Positions 12,601 through 26,729 of a stretch of DNA of 64,000 bases are shown here, piece after piece. Position numbers and translations under genes: made by a program. Positions within the stretch are counted from its first letter, which is position 1. Each line of letters begins with the position of its first letter. The notes below the pieces were generated by a model, which worked only from the letters and a program-made list of their open reading frames with translations, did not search any database and had not been told where the DNA came from. The DNA comes from Clavelina lepadiformis (lineage: Eukaryota; Chordata; Ascidiacea; Aplousobranchia; Clavelinidae), in contig NC_135242.1 in the NCBI RefSeq assembly GCF_947623445.1, positions 20,894,001 through 20,958,000 of the forward strand. Direction: 5' to 3'.

Positions 12601-15600
12601 TGAATTACACTCGATGGAAACAGTTTGTTGGGTTGTAAATGGATTCTTCAGTTTTAGTTCAACAAACTCAGCAATACCCAGAGTTGGACGAATTGTGTGC
12701 TTTGTGGTAATTGACAGCATCAACATTTCCATAATATGCTCCGATTTTAATCTCTCACGGTATGAGGATATTGTTTTCAGATCGCGTTCTTTTAGCGATT
12801 TCTCTTGCCTGTTCAACTGAAACAAAATGTTAAAATTTTCAATACAGAAAATTTGCACAAACGAAGCTTGTTAAACTTGCGGCCCATTAAGTGTCTACAG
12901 TTCGAAAAAAATTCGTAATTTGCAAAAAAAAATCAAAAGAAAAAGTATGCAAATTTGTGAGGAAATATTTTAACATCAAGAGCAAAATAATATCATCATG
13001 AGTATAAGTTGAAAATGGCCTCAATGTGTCCATAAAAGCTTTAAGTTCCCATATCTTTCCACACTTAAATAAATGTGGTGCTTTTTGCATTCCATCCCTT
13101 GACAATATTAGTCCAGTAGTTCTGGTTTGTTTCCCCGATGATCTTATTCTTACGATGAAATTATTAAGGGTGGTCAAACTTGCTGAGGCTAACCAATGCA
13201 CGTTGGCCAATCTTTGTCTGTGGTTTTCCACCATTTTCATCCTCCAGGTTGCGAACAGCATTCATGCGAGAAATCTTACGTTGCCTGTCTGCATCCATAC
13301 CCTTGCCAGCTTCAGCATTTTCCTTATCACTGCAACAAGAAATATTTAGCTTTCACTGCAATGCCTTGGCATAAGGTGAAGCAAACATGCAATCAAGGTG
13401 TGTTCAAGGCATGTGTTCTGCATTTACCCTTCTTCATTTCTTGTAGCATTAAGCAGCAGAAGTTCAGATAACTCAGAATTGGATTCAATCATCTTTCTTC
13501 CCTTGCATCGATTAGCACGAACTGAACCTGAAAAACAACTTCCATGTTTTAGCAAAAAATATATCACGCAATGAACAAGTCCACACCGATTCATCATTGA
13601 CATTTTGTTTACCAGAATTTTGTAAAGCAAATGTTAATGATCCACCGTGGAACGCACATCCAGTAAGATCTGCCACCACTAGAGGACTTTTCTTCATTCT
13701 TATTGATGATTTGTCTTCTGATGGATATCCCACATTACCCAATCTGTACAAAAAAGCCTTTTCTCACACAAAAGTTAACTCTTCTCTTTCTTCTCATACA
13801 AATTAACTTCTATTTATAGAAGGAATCTCATTAATCTAGATATAAACCACTGTCAACCGCAATCAAGTTCGAATGTATTTTAAGTTTCACATTTTCTGAG
13901 TTGTCAATGACGTACTAAAGTCACTATAATCTACCTTAGGTGAAGTCGGCCTCTGTACTGTTTGCTTAATCCTAATGGCCGCACACTTCCACCCTTGCTC
14001 AAGTCCCCTGTGAATGTTGGAGCTACATCGCTGTGCTCAGAGAAAACAACATCCACTTCATGGTTTACACAAACAGCAGAATTACCCCCTCGAAGAAGAT
14101 GCTGAAGGTTCAAGATGATATATATTAGCGACGCATATGAATGGATGTCTGTTTGATAAATGATTAAAAATTTCTCATGCCCAAGATTGGGGTTTTAAAC
14201 TTTCTTTTGATTATAATCAATAGAATAATATTATTCTAAACAATATTATTTAATATTATTAATAATTATTCTAAACAAGTTGCAAAGCATGTGCTTATCA
14301 TTATCAGAAATAAATTCAAACAAGATGAAAAATTTTCGGCTGTAACCAACAAAAGTTATTAGAAAAACGAATAGAGTGCATGATGTCTATAAACCTTTAA
14401 CGGGACTGATAACGATCCCATCAAGAGAAGAGACTCTCCATTCCAAACATCAATGTGCAGATAATGAGTTGCGAGGTATTTTAAGAAAGCGCTGTTTTCA
14501 CCTGCCTTCATGTGGACTGGATCAACGTGATACTTAACTTCAAGTCCAGGCTGACCTAATAAATATTCATCACATTTACTATCACTATAACCACGAGTTA
14601 TTTAAAATTTAAACTTCTGCAATAATAATTCACAAGTAAATACAATCCTCTGCAATACCTTCATCCAGCTGTTCCCCTGCTTCAATTTTGCGCAGTATAC
14701 AAGGTGCCTTGTCGTTGTATCGACCATCTGAGTCGGTTTTTCTGACTAGTGACAAGCGCTGAGTCGTGACTGGTCGAAAGCGGTAGAATTGGAATGACAA
14801 AAAGATGGAGTTCATTGTCGGGGGTGGAGCCTCTGCTGGGCTTTGCACAGGAGTTGTGAATGCCAGAAATTGGACACAAACCTCATTGGTCTAAAAAATT
14901 CAAAAAAATGGATTGAAAGTTTATTGGACTTCCATCCACAAGATAACACATAAAATTTCCCTTCTGATTACCCTGAAGTGAAATTACATTTCTTTCTGGG
15001 CAGAATGAATAGAAAATGACATGTATAAACTTTTCTAGACTTGGTTGAACAACACAAGGTGCCATACAACAGGTACAACAAACAAACTGATAAATAAGAA
15101 CCAACCTGCAGTGGATCTGTGATTTCTTTTTCAAGATTAAACCTAAACATTAAGTCGTTTGCATCAATAATCTGAGGAAGCAAACCCTTTCGATCAAGGA
15201 TTTCGGGAAATCCAGCGTTATAAAGTCGAGCGTAGGACGCACGCGTCAAGGTCGGTATACTGCTAAATACAAGACATGTTTAATTACATGCAAAGCAACG
15301 TTGGCTTGGTAAAGATTCATAGAATATCAGCATCCTTGCTGCAATATGTACAAAGCATAGGGAGACTTATCATCATCAACCTTTGTGCAATTGGTTGGAT
15401 GGGCGGAGCATGAACTGGATGTTGGTCTCCTGCCATTTCCAAGTGAGCAATTTCAACACTGTATGAATCATCTGGTTCCTTCACCTATAAGAAAACGGAA
15501 AATTAATTTCCATAATTTTCTAATAGAAATGCCTATGATCTAACATACTTCATATATTTTAACAAAAACATGTCAATGTTACAGGTCTATCACGGTATGT

Positions 15601-18600
15601 TTCATTCATAGGCATACACGTGCAATTCAACCGTACAAGAAGTTTAGTGGTTATAATTGCTATACTTGATTTAGCTGACGATGCAAACTTATTTCCTCCT
15701 TGTACCTAAGTTGCTACCTTACCTGAACAACATCTGGTGCATGCAATTGAGTTGTACCAATAACAGGTTCATTTGATAAAACAGACTGACCAACAATTGA
15801 TGTTGAATTTGCTATCGGTTGGTCGGAAGTTAGATAACGGAACCTGAGAGATGATGAAGAAGACAAGTTAATAGTAAAATAAATAACAGGATATAGTTTC
15901 GCAGGCATAAACTTGCTTGTTCGGGTGTGCTGCAAAATCAACAAGTTAATAGTAGTTAATATAACTACTTATATAGTTAACAAGTTAATAGTTCCTACAA
16001 ATTAACAACAAGTGAAATTGAGGGGCAAACCGATATAATTAATCACAGAACAATTCATGAAATTGACATACTTTATTGAACCATTATTATTCAGTCCATC
16101 TTGGTTCTTTTGAACTTTATAAAAGAGAAGACTGTCAGGATTTGCTGACAAGCCACCCTGTTAAATGAATAAAACAGTATTCTAATAGTATGAGTATACT
16201 CAAAACATTATCTCATAAATGAACAACATAAATCAACGCTATTGGTATTTACGATTGCATTAAGTGCATGGTAACAGTTTAAAAGTATAAAGTTAGTGCT
16301 AAGACAGGTAATTCCTTAACCAAAGTAGTGTCTACACTCAACAGTAAGCATACAAAAGAAAGAAGTTTTCAACAGTATTACGTGGTTAAGAAATTATTGG
16401 CACAAAAATGTATAGCAAATTTGGGGCCTTTTAAGTCGGAGATGGTGACCATTATGGTGTCCCCTAGTGAAACCAACATGCGTGATGGCTGGTGTTTTGA
16501 TATTCGAATATGGTGGTAGGGTGTGGGCTAGGTACTGTACTGTAATGCACTTTGGATTTACAGTCATAGGACTTCAGAAGGATTGCAATTGCAGATCAAG
16601 TCTGCTTTCAGTATGAAAATATCATAGATTACAGTGCATGGACTATTCAAGCATTTTTCTCTTTACAGCAAACGTTGGTACTGGACTTTGCTAGCGCCAG
16701 CAGCCAAGTTTTGCTCAGCGAGCTGTAGTCTTACTCTCTCTAGCCAGTATAAATGCACTGAATGTAAGTTTGGTTAGTCCTAACTAACCCAGACATTTCA
16801 GTTTAACATTTAAACTGGGGACAATTCCAAAAATATAACCAATTCCGATACCTAGAAATTGCGATTCCTACAAAATGATTCCAACCCAATTGTTGACATC
16901 TAAAAACGTAACATTCTGTTTACAGCTACGATCAGAGCAATGTATTCATTTTGTAATTTGTAAAATCAACTAATTTAAAGCAAGGCTAATGACAAAATTG
17001 AAGCATTTCGGCCTTGAAAAAAAAACAACCCAGTCCAAGAATGAAATTATTAAAGAGTGAGTTTAACTGTAAATGTATGCATTTTAAAATAAAAAGAATT
17101 AGTTTAAAGATTGTAAATCTTATAACAAAACTTTCGATACTGATTCAATTCTTAAGAAATGCGTGATTTTCCGGTCAATCGTCCCATTACTAGTTTAATT
17201 TTTATTGTTTCTTGTCACCTACACAAGCAAATCATCCCATTCAGTATCCTTAATTGAACCATACACCATAATCACTCACATAGGTTTCACATTGTGATGC
17301 CATAATTGCCACAACATCAGCCAGAATTAGCGCCAAATTTGTCACTCAGTCAGTAAATAATAATTATTGATCTTGATTCATGAAAATTTTTTGTCTGATA
17401 TATTTACTGGGATAGATGGGAGCATCACTATTAGTACGAATATTAGTATGTTATGTTAACTAACAACTCTTCTTTAATTTTGGGTTAACTTGTCTTAGAG
17501 ATTGTCCCGAACATATAAGAACTACATGCGAAGGGAAAAACTTACATTTAAGGTGACAGTAACTGGTTGTTCTGGCAACCTGCTTAAGGTATATGGTGTC
17601 CAAGAGGCCCACCTGACCATTATCTTAGAAGGTTGAGAACGAAGTGATGACACAGAACCTTCAATGCAAATTGAATCGATAGATTACTGGTGAAAGTTAC
17701 ACTTATTGGTGACAGAATATTTCCCAACCATACATAATTTAAAATGAGAAACATCAACTATGGTCTTTATGCTCACCTGTCACATTACTTTGTGGAGCAG
17801 GTAGAGACAGAATGTATTCAAGTTGAAACACGATGGCAACTTTCGAGTGGGGAATCATCTCATTGAGTTGTATGCGACTTCGCAACACTAGATTGGTACT
17901 TGACGATAAACTTCATAAGAAAAAAATAAAACTTAAGAATATATTGGATGCAGTTACAAATAAAAACTTACAGTAAGGGGCAATTCCAATTACAAATTGG
18001 CCTCCCATAAAAGAGTAGCTGTCAGTAAATACATTGGAGAAAACATTTGTACAAATATACAGTAGTTAAGCAGTTATTGCCATAAATAAGTGGCAGCAAA
18101 ACAAAACACTAATTTATTGCTTTAATGTGACGTAGACGGCGGTTCTTATTACATCACAATAACAGAAGCAATAGAGATGACTATTTCGATCAAGTATGAA
18201 TAGAATGTGTCGTGTGGCCTGCAAGTGAATAGTGATAGGGATAAGTAAAGCGTACTTAACTGTATAACATAAACATTTTAAATAAGCTTAAACTAGCTTA
18301 CAGTTGGGGTATTTGTACTAGTTAATGTAAATGCTAACGTACAGTACAGTGCGGTTGTGGCTGCTGGCTCTAGCCTAGTCCGGTAACGGTAACTGCGGTA
18401 AAAACAAGAATGCTCTACCAGTTCATGTGACATACCTATGCTGAAAATAAACATTACCTGCTACTAATCACCTACCTATGGAAACGTATTCCTTCCAAAA
18501 CACTTTGGTTAACCTACCACTACTACCATTCCACATACAAACCACAGTCATCAAGCATGTTAATTTAACACTGTGGTCATAATGACCGCCCTCATCGTCA

Positions 18601-21600
18601 TAATAGGAGGTCAAGTTTACGATACAATTTTGGCAATAACTGCTTAACCACGAGTCCACGACATATTATTAAAAACCCATTCAACAGTATATTTACTGGC
18701 AACTACACTTTGATTTAATTCCAACTTGTTTTTGGACTCGCATCGCTCACTTTAACCTGTAAGACCAAATTTGCTGAAGTTTAGTTCTTTCATTCCTCAC
18801 CTTATTAATGAAGGATCTTTTCGCTTGCCTCTTCCAAAACTTCCCATCTTTGTTCCACCGACCAGAGCCTCCGGTTCCACTTGAGCAAACTGAGGCTTCT
18901 GGATGTAGCAAAATCCATTGTGGACTCCAATCTATGTCATACAAATGGTTGCGGTTAAAAAATACAAAACATTTTGAGAAGTGATAGTCTAGAAAGCATG
19001 AACTGATAACCAATTTGTAAGTCATAAAAACAAATTGGAGTCCCCCGTCCACTTTCACTTCCTGCAACCAAGTCTAGAAAAAGCTATAAGAAACTTCTAC
19101 TGTATGTACTAAAACAAGTAAAAGAAACAACCGCAGCAATTTAAGTGTAGTATCCGTAAATATATTATTGCAACAGAATGACACATTATATGTAATACCA
19201 TAAGTTTTCTTTCTGAGACGGCTACAGACTTCCCATCGTCGGTAAGTTTCTCTCGTTTAAGTCTGTCATAATTTGCCAATTTGCAGAGTTCATCCTCAAA
19301 TCTCTCAATGGTTGTGCCAAGATTGATGGAAAGTTTGTCAATGTATCCAACACATTGCTTCATCAGCCTCGGTTTCCAGAAGTAATCATGAACTACAAAC
19401 AAAAGAACTAAAATATGAAGCAAAGCATGCACCAAATATGAAAATGGTCTAAATTACTAACTGTAACTGGTGGTCCCATTGAAATGCATAAAAAATTAAT
19501 CGGATATAACAATAGAGTATTTTATTATTACAAAACAGTATTTTGGCCAATTATACTTATAATAAACCTTTTCTATAACGATTATCTTGCCATAAAATTG
19601 CATAAATATAAAAATTATTTACACAAGCCAAGGAAAGAAACGTTTAATCCAGTGCTAGACAATTGTCTTACTATCTCCATGCTTTGTATAACTTTCTGCC
19701 ATTCCTGGAAGTTTCTCATCAGCTCCATAGAGAACATTTTCTGGCATTAGATGCATGATGGTGTTCATTGCAATGTGCCTACTAAATGTTAAAGTTATCT
19801 GGCATCCTGGCACCAACTTTATCTGAGGATCGCCTAAAGGAATGTAATTATTCAGGTTGATATATTTTATTATGTACAATTGTACATACACCATGAATAT
19901 AGGTTTGTGCAATACCCATTACACATTATTAATTGCTTATTAGATTTTTCCTTTAACGATACATTAATTATTATTGTTACCATAACTACAAGTTATTTTC
20001 ATCATCTACTTAATTACCAACTTGTACATTTAATTTTATTTCATAAACAAAAGATGGATAAAAGTATATATATATATATAAGTGATTTACTTTCTATAGG
20101 GTCTTTCATGTACAGAAGAGCCCGGGGAGAACCTTGATACACATCCAATCTACAAATGTTCATACATTTATATGAATTAACTTGCAGTAATATATATTTA
20201 CAGATTATCAAAATATTAAATGTACATATACAAATAAATCAAGTTCTGCTAATAGAAATACTGAAAAAAAATCAATAAAAGATATGATTCAGAAAAAAAT
20301 ATATAAATAAAATAATAACCTTTCAATTACACAGTTCTGTGATAACAAAATAATAAAACTGCTACAACTTTCAAAATAAAATAATTAAACTGCAGTGATT
20401 CAGCTGAACCAACTCATGGTAAATATGCTATGGAAAACAGACACTACCTCCTTGTTGGTATTTCTCCACCATCGCTGATGTCTTTTATCAGTACTCCACT
20501 CTGAAAAAGTCTTAATACTCCCCATCCTAATGATCGTTGTTTTGTGACATTTTCTTGTCCTGGTAGTGGGTTCTTTGGAGTTAGATAGGTGACAATCTCG
20601 ATGACCAGCAAAATGGTTGAATCAAGAATGGGTGTGTGAAAATACACAGGCTGCAAAAGTTTATGTGCACAACAATTACAGTATCACATGTTTTGCATTC
20701 TTATAGATATTTTGGGATTTCACTTCACATGCCCTGCAGAGAATTGTAATTGCGGGTTTGATGTAAATTTTTTATCATGTTTTTACCATTAGAAAGCAAT
20801 AAAAAACTACCAGTTGATGGTAATTTTTCGCACATAGTAAAACAAACATTACTTCATTATATATTTGTATATATCCTACCAGATCAAGCTTTATTTGAGA
20901 ATGCTGACCCTGTTCTTCACTTTGCGTTGATCGGACTTTCCTGCTTCGCCATGTCCTGCCAATAAAACGGCCATACAATACATCAAACAATGTGAGGCGG
21001 ATTTCATATTCCAGGTTATAAGCATCTGGGGTATTCTATGAGACAAAAATTTGGTAAATGAAACTAACAACTAAATTCAAAACTCCAAACTTTCATAGGA
21101 CCAGTCACCAATTAAATACCTTACTCTGTAAAGCTGGACAATTTTTTAATCGTCTTAATAGAATGATAAATGGTGTGCTAATGTACCGACGGGCGAAATT
21201 TGTAAATCGAATTCTTCTTAAACTGCTATAGCACTTCTTTCTACATCTTTGTACATCAAAAATTGGTGTATTCCAATCAGATAAATGGTTGCTGATGTGA
21301 CGTGATGGCAAAATTTTCACCAGCTCCGATGAATGACTGTTAACAAATTGGATTTCATGGTCTGATGAACATGAACTTCCAGAGTCAGATTCGAAGTGGT
21401 TAGTGGAATCAAACTTAAAATGTACAGACTTGTTTGTCATCGTTTTCAACAAAACATTTCCGCTACTTTCAAAAATACACCATATGGTACACCAAAACTT
21501 AAAAGTGCAACTTCTGGGGTATTTACATAAAGAATCCTCTCTATCATTTACATACTTTTATGCAGTCACTGTAGAAACAATTACAGCTTTTCCATTGGCA

Positions 21601-23920
21601 GTCATTAAAATACCACCAATACATACCTAGAAGATGTTTACGGATTTGTCAACAGGTGCATTTAGTGTAATCTTTAGATATCTAAACATTATATTTTCTG
21701 CCTGCAATGGCATCTTCAGTAACTATGAAAATATAGACACAGAAACAACGAATAGAAGTGATAAAAATATAAAACTATACTTTTTCGTTGTTTCTGTATG
21801 CCACTGAAGGAAAAAATTAAAAAATTTAAAGATTACACTAAATACACCAGTTTACAGATCCATAAATAACTTCTGCTACTAGTTCTTATTATTCTATATA
21901 TCGGATCCTTCACAGAGAGAACGACAGCTAAGGAGATTTTAGTTTAATAAATAGCTAGAAACTACATATTTAGTCTTTAGCTATAACTCCCAACCTTTCC
22001 TACAAAATTAAAGCTCCCAAACTTATAAAAACAGATGCTCTATAAATATCAGAACACAAGCCACACCCATCAATGTAATCACTGCTACAAGCCACTGAAC
22101 AATCTGTAGTGCCTAGCTCAAGAGCCCTTGAAATATCCCGACAAGCAATTATGATGGTTCAACCTTGGGACAAAAAACACACACGTATCTGTATGCTAAA
22201 TAAAGCTGCGAAATTTAGTGGTTTAATGAAAGCTTATATATATATTACATAATCAGTTATATATATGAGAAAATTATACTGGTATCACTGAATTTATAAA
22301 AGATATGTTAAAAATGATTGTGCTTTGTAAAATCGAAAACAATAAATTATGATCAATCTAATAAAATCCTCTCATATCAGTGTATTGAGCGATATGCTTT
22401 TTACCATTATTGCATAGAAAAGCTGTGATAACATTCATGACCATATGGTAGCTGGAAGTGAGCATTAAAATGGACTTAAATCTCACACAACATTGGTTTT
22501 TATCTAATATGACCAAACTAACTGGAAATCAAGCTCAAGCTCAATGACATAGTAAGACATACTTCATAATTATTCCCTTAGATTTATTGGTTATTTTTCT
22601 AACTGAATTTAGTAAATGTAATGTATACTTTGGAGTTAGTCGTACTATAAATAAACTAATGAACTTAGTTACACAGATCTTTGTATATATACATTGTAAA
22701 GTTATTTAAACTGACCAGGATGTTATATAACACACCGAGATAAAATAAACAACTAGACCTACATCAATTTGTCACATCAAACAACTGGTTAAAAGTTTAT
22801 CATCGACAGCTGTTAAAAATTTTAGCCAATATATTACTATACAATATATAATACTACATAAACATGTTCATTGGTTTTGAAACTATGTTTGACAATACAG
22901 TAGTTTGATTAGTGTCTGCATCAATGCACAGCGAAACAAAAAATGACCTAATAATGGAAAGCATTGTTCTGCTTAATGTCGACTGTAAGATATCAAATAT
23001 CGAACATTCGTTGTCAATTTAGTTTTAAAAGCAATAGCTTACTATTTTGGAACTTCATCCGGCTCCTTATTAAACCATACCTGCAATTTCTCTTGATTAA
23101 AACACCTCTGAGGTGTATTGACCTAATGCCAATTACTGCATAATAAAGTAAAAAGTACAAAGAGACATTGCAAGAAGTTTAAGAGAACTTATTGTTCAAC
23201 TTTTAAACAAAAATAATCTAATTTACCTATCACACAAGGAATGTTACATTATTGCAACATGAGACATATTGGACATTATTGTTTGCAGTTCACTCTGTAG
23301 GCCAAAATATTATTATTTTCACTTTGATATTCGACCAACCAATTCATGTTGGTTTGAAGAAGACATTACCAAACTTTTTTCACAAAGGGCCAGTTAAGCA
23401 TGAGAGCTGATGATTGCGGGCCAGATAACCGCTTTGCTTAATGCGATACAATACAATAAGCTCATCTGTGGCGGGCCAGACAAAATATTTTCATGGACTT
23501 TTGAAAGTGACGCGTTCATGGGAAATAATCCCAGGCACATGGTTGATCTGTAACTAGAAGTTCAGGGGGAGCAATACTTTTCCCACTGCTTGCACTATTA
23601 GGCAACCAGCCTATGCTGCACTTATGTTCTAAGTGTCAGCATTGGGTCTATGCGCATGCTCATACGTGGGTACAATACATAAACCACAGTGCACAATGAC
23701 TATATACAAACTGGTAATGCACAAACCAAAATTAGAGGAACAGGATGTGACCTACCAAGTTAAGATGACCAGTCACAGACTGGAGATTGAATTGATATCC
23801 AGTTGACACATCATCCGATACATGTTCTCTTGATATTTCAACTTCTTTCCATTTTTCAATTATGTCATACCACGTTCCGTTTTGTCCAGTTTCTGAATTA
23901 TCATTTTTTGTACCTATCAT
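9647..23920 (-). CDS. NPHP4: Nephrocystin-4, multi-exon, ciliary transition-zone protein
   Basis: Orthologue of nephrocystin-4, a large scaffold that works with NPHP1 and RPGRIP1L at the transition zone at the base of cilia. Many small exons follow the order of the human protein. First coding exon 23756-23920 (55 codons) splices phase 0 to 20880-21035, which holds [15 protein letters not shown]. Then come [11 protein letters not shown] (about 20640), [10 protein letters not shown] (about 19720), [14 protein letters not shown] (about 18900), [13 protein letters not shown] (about 17880), [10 protein letters not shown] (about 17610), [11 protein letters not shown] (about 15200), [16 protein letters not shown] (about 14780), [16 protein letters not shown] (about 12760), [20 protein letters not shown] (about 12320), [16 protein letters not shown] (about 10820), [16 protein letters not shown] (about 10010), and the C-terminus [19 protein letters not shown], stop 9647-9649. 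The first exon is the least conserved, so the start is less certain than the body. A 2.7-kb intron (21036-23755) is the longest; no other gene is seen in it. Confidence 0.95.
20063..20084. repeat. (TA)n microsatellite in NPHP4 intron
   Basis: A short run of alternating TA about 20 bp long within an intron. Length polymorphism is expected, but no function is implied. Confidence 0.8.
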
Positions 23921-24336
23921 ACTGTGTATAACTTAGCTAGGCATAAAAAGCTGTCTCAAAGGCGTGAATAAATTCCTTCATTTTCCTATATCGTTTGCCA
24001 CAGTGAGAAAAACTTACAGCATTAAACTAACAGAAAGAACAAGCAACTTTTGACAAAAAGGATCTTTTGGTCAACAAGCAACTCCCACAGTAGAAAGATT
24101 TCAATGGGAGGGGCTGCAATGTGCTGACAACCATTTACAAAACTAATGTATACAGATTATGATAATAGCCTTTAACACCAGTAGTCAAAAAGAACTTGTA
24201 AATTAATTCTAGATTACACACATTTATTATTAGGGTATGTTTTCAACTTTTAAAAATGTCTTGGCACATAAGCCAACATTCTTTGCCAGATAAATCCGGT
24301 GAATCATACAAAGATACATCAATAATACTGTATATA

Positions 24337-24690
24337 TACCAACTTTCCAGTAGCAGTAAGGAACGGTATAATAATCTTTATCCTTGGACTAAGGAAAGTG
24401 TTTACACGACTTAAACCCAGCAATTATTTCTCGTTGCTTGAGCCCCGGTTACTGAATTAGCCTTTGTGAAAGTTATGATTGTCATACATTTTTTAATTTG
24501 TCATTTTTATATCATATTGCCCAAATTTAGCAACGTTCACCTGGTCCACCGAACAGCAGCAAGCGTATTTCATGTCTTGCCAAATAGCATTACATCAGTA
24601 GCGTCACTGTGTATCGAACACAGAACTCTCATTATTGTGAACCTTGAACTCTAATTACTCAGCTACCGAGCCGACAATTGACAAGAAACA
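24337..24690 (-). repeat. tRNA-derived SINE, minus orientation
   Basis: On the minus strand the head shows an A-box-like stretch (TAGCTGAGTAATTAGAG, about 24650-24666) and a B-box-like TGTTCGATAC (24611-24620) inside a perfect 5-bp T-arm stem (CTGTG/CACAG). The acceptor stem does not pair, so this is not a working tRNA. The body downstream (about 24337-24460) shares wording with 59490-59620: an ACCGGGGCTC-like stretch, then ACTTTCCTTAGTCCAAGGAT. A shorter related piece is near 35858-35890. Insertion borders were not defined. Confidence 0.55.
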
Positions 24691-24936
24691 CTCGAAACAG
24701 TCTAGGCAACTAGCCTAGGTGTCTGTGGGCCTAGCCCAGTATGGAAGGTCTGTATGATATGCCAGAGATCTCTCGCGTGACAAAGGAACAAAAATTGTTA
24801 TGCAATTGCCGTAAGTATCATCTTCAATCTTTCTGGCATAGTGTCAGAAAATCATGTCACAAGGAAAAAGCATACAAAAATTGCAAGTTCAAGCCTACAG
24901 CTTTCTAATCGACCCCTATTCATTAATGATTTAGGC

Positions 24937-25131
24937 TAGGGATGTCCAACCTTTTATTATAGTGGGCCGCATTGTCACTTGAAATAATTCAATGGGCCGC
25001 AAAACCTATTAAATTTCAAGAAAAATGGGTACATAAAGTACATACTTTTGGAGTGAAAATGACTAGCGGGCCGCACAAAAATCTCAGGCGGGCCGCACTG
25101 TGGCCCGCGGGCCGCAGGTTGGACATCCCTG
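24937..25131. mobile_element. hAT-like MITE, 195 bp, perfect 8-bp duplication
   Basis: Terminal inverted repeats read TAGGGATGTCCAACC at the left and, reversed, CAGGGATGTCCAACC at the right. The flanks carry the direct repeat ATTTAGGC at 24929-24936 and 25132-25139. An 8-bp duplication with YAGGG termini is the hAT signature. The interior is rich in GGGCCGC words and has no coding capacity. Confidence 0.88.
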
Positions 25132-25762
25132 ATTTAGGCTATGCCAAGTTGCAGTGGAAAATAATTTGAGTTTTATTTTCGGCGTGGTGACATAGACCAT
25201 AGTTTTGGGTCTAGTGCATAACCTCATCATTACAAGACTAGAATCTGACTTCTCAGATTATGACGTCATTTGATTGTGCAGTTCTGCATTACAGCCCTAA
25301 TTTTTGGGGTCCATTTCCCTGTGCCAAAATACGGGCCATAATAGAAAGTGTGGTACCTACACACACGAGGTTTATCAATGCAAACACCGAACTTTTTATC
25401 TTTAAGTCAATTTATAATAAATAAACAAAGAATTCAACCTTCCGTAGACTAAATCATGGCAAAATGTGTGTCTTTGCATGCACGATTTCTCAGCCGAAAA
25501 CGACCGTAGCCTAATTTTTGTTGGGCATAGCACACAGCCTATAGACTGACTGCGGGCTAGCCGCCACAGGCTCACAGTCAATTTTTAGTGGACTTTTGTG
25601 CGGTTTCATAGCTTTAATATCTGAACACAGGAACGTTGTGGTTAAACTATGTTCTTATAGGGACTAGTGCCAATTGCAGTTGACTATAGTAGCTCTACAG
25701 TGTTAACTACACAGCAGGCTTCTCTTATCTATAGAAATAGAAGCTATAGGCCTACTGTCATG

Positions 25763-26055
25763 CCGGAATGCAGAGTATGGCCGTTTTCAGCAAGATCTTG
25801 GATGCGCTAAACAACCAAAAATGACGGTGCGGTGCGCAAAAATGCTCAAACGCAATGGAAGTGCGCATTTAGGTGCACAATTACTCAGAAATGTACCGCT
25901 ATACAATTTGACATATTCATTCTTTAAATCAATTTAAAACGAGTGCACAAAAGTTTTGTCCAATTCATTAAATTCGAAATAACGCATCCTAAGTGCGACA
26001 CTGAAGCTCATGAAAAGAAGTATTGAATCTCCCAATGTCAAACTCTGCATTCTGG
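25763..26055. mobile_element. MITE, 293 bp, 8-bp duplication CTGTCATG
   Basis: Ends are inverted (CCGGAATGCAGAGT left; CCAGAATGCAGAGT right, reversed). The perfect direct repeat CTGTCATG flanks them at 25755-25762 and 26056-26063. Eight bases fits hAT-type or related DDE insertion. The left ~160 bp are similar to 30331-30480, a second, older copy. Non-coding. Confidence 0.85.
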
Positions 26056-26217
26056 CTGTCATGACTATTTTTCAAGCAAGTTAGCCTATAGGCCTATCGG
26101 TAATGGTAAAACTAAAACTCTGACCAACTCGGGTTGCTTAAACAATCGTGTAACCCAACTCAAGTTAGCAAACAAATAACATACTAACATTCACATAGGC
26201 TACGTTACTCTCCATTG

Positions 26218-26721
26218 CATACGTGTCAAACTCCCAGCCCACGGGCCACATGCGGCCCGCTTTACATTAAAACTTGGCCCGCAATGTTATTTTATACATT
26301 GAACTATTTCTGGCCCGCGAGATCATTGTATAGTAAAACTTACTTTTTTCAAGCAAGAAACAAGATTATAACAAATCGTAAAATAGGCCTACAGCAGCAC
26401 AGCAGTTGCCCCACAATACGACAGAATAAATCGATTTATTCCAACGCTGGTAATCTGGGCTGCTTTTTTCTTTATTGTTTGTTAATTCTTTAATGCTTTT
26501 GCAAAGAGAAAAATGAAACATACCGATGTAAGAGAAGAATAATCAAAAATAGCCCAGTCAAAAATCGTCAAAAACATCAAAAATTTGGTGTTGTTTCGCT
26601 GCCTGTTCCAACTCATGTTTCTTGTCACGAAATGTTCAATCAAGTTTTATCCTTGACCGGCCCGCGGCGTTAAATAAGTTTTGAGTTTTGGCCCCTGGTG
26701 CGATTGAGTTTGACACCCCTG
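26218..26721. mobile_element. hAT-like non-autonomous element, 504 bp, 8-bp duplication CTCCATTG
   Basis: The right end, reversed, reads CAGGGGTGTCAAACTC, and the left end reads CATACGTGTCAAACTC, a decayed match. The perfect direct repeat CTCCATTG lies at 26210-26217 and 26722-26729. GGCCCGC words recur near both ends. The open frame at 26215-26493 runs through the terminus and looks accidental. Confidence 0.85.
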
Positions 26722-26729
26722 CTCCATTG

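Noticed and set aside
12887..13471. Overlapping frames on both strands around 13 kb
   Set aside because: They overlap the NPHP4 exon at about 13180-13340, whose real frame ([18 protein letters not shown]) matches the family; the others are shadows or intron.
24601..24680. tRNA gene on the minus strand
   Set aside because: T-arm pairs well, but the acceptor stem does not, and the same body sequence recurs elsewhere. It is a SINE head.
26215..26493. 92-residue plus-strand open frame
   Set aside because: Runs from the target duplication through the end of a hAT-like MITE; no protein similarity.
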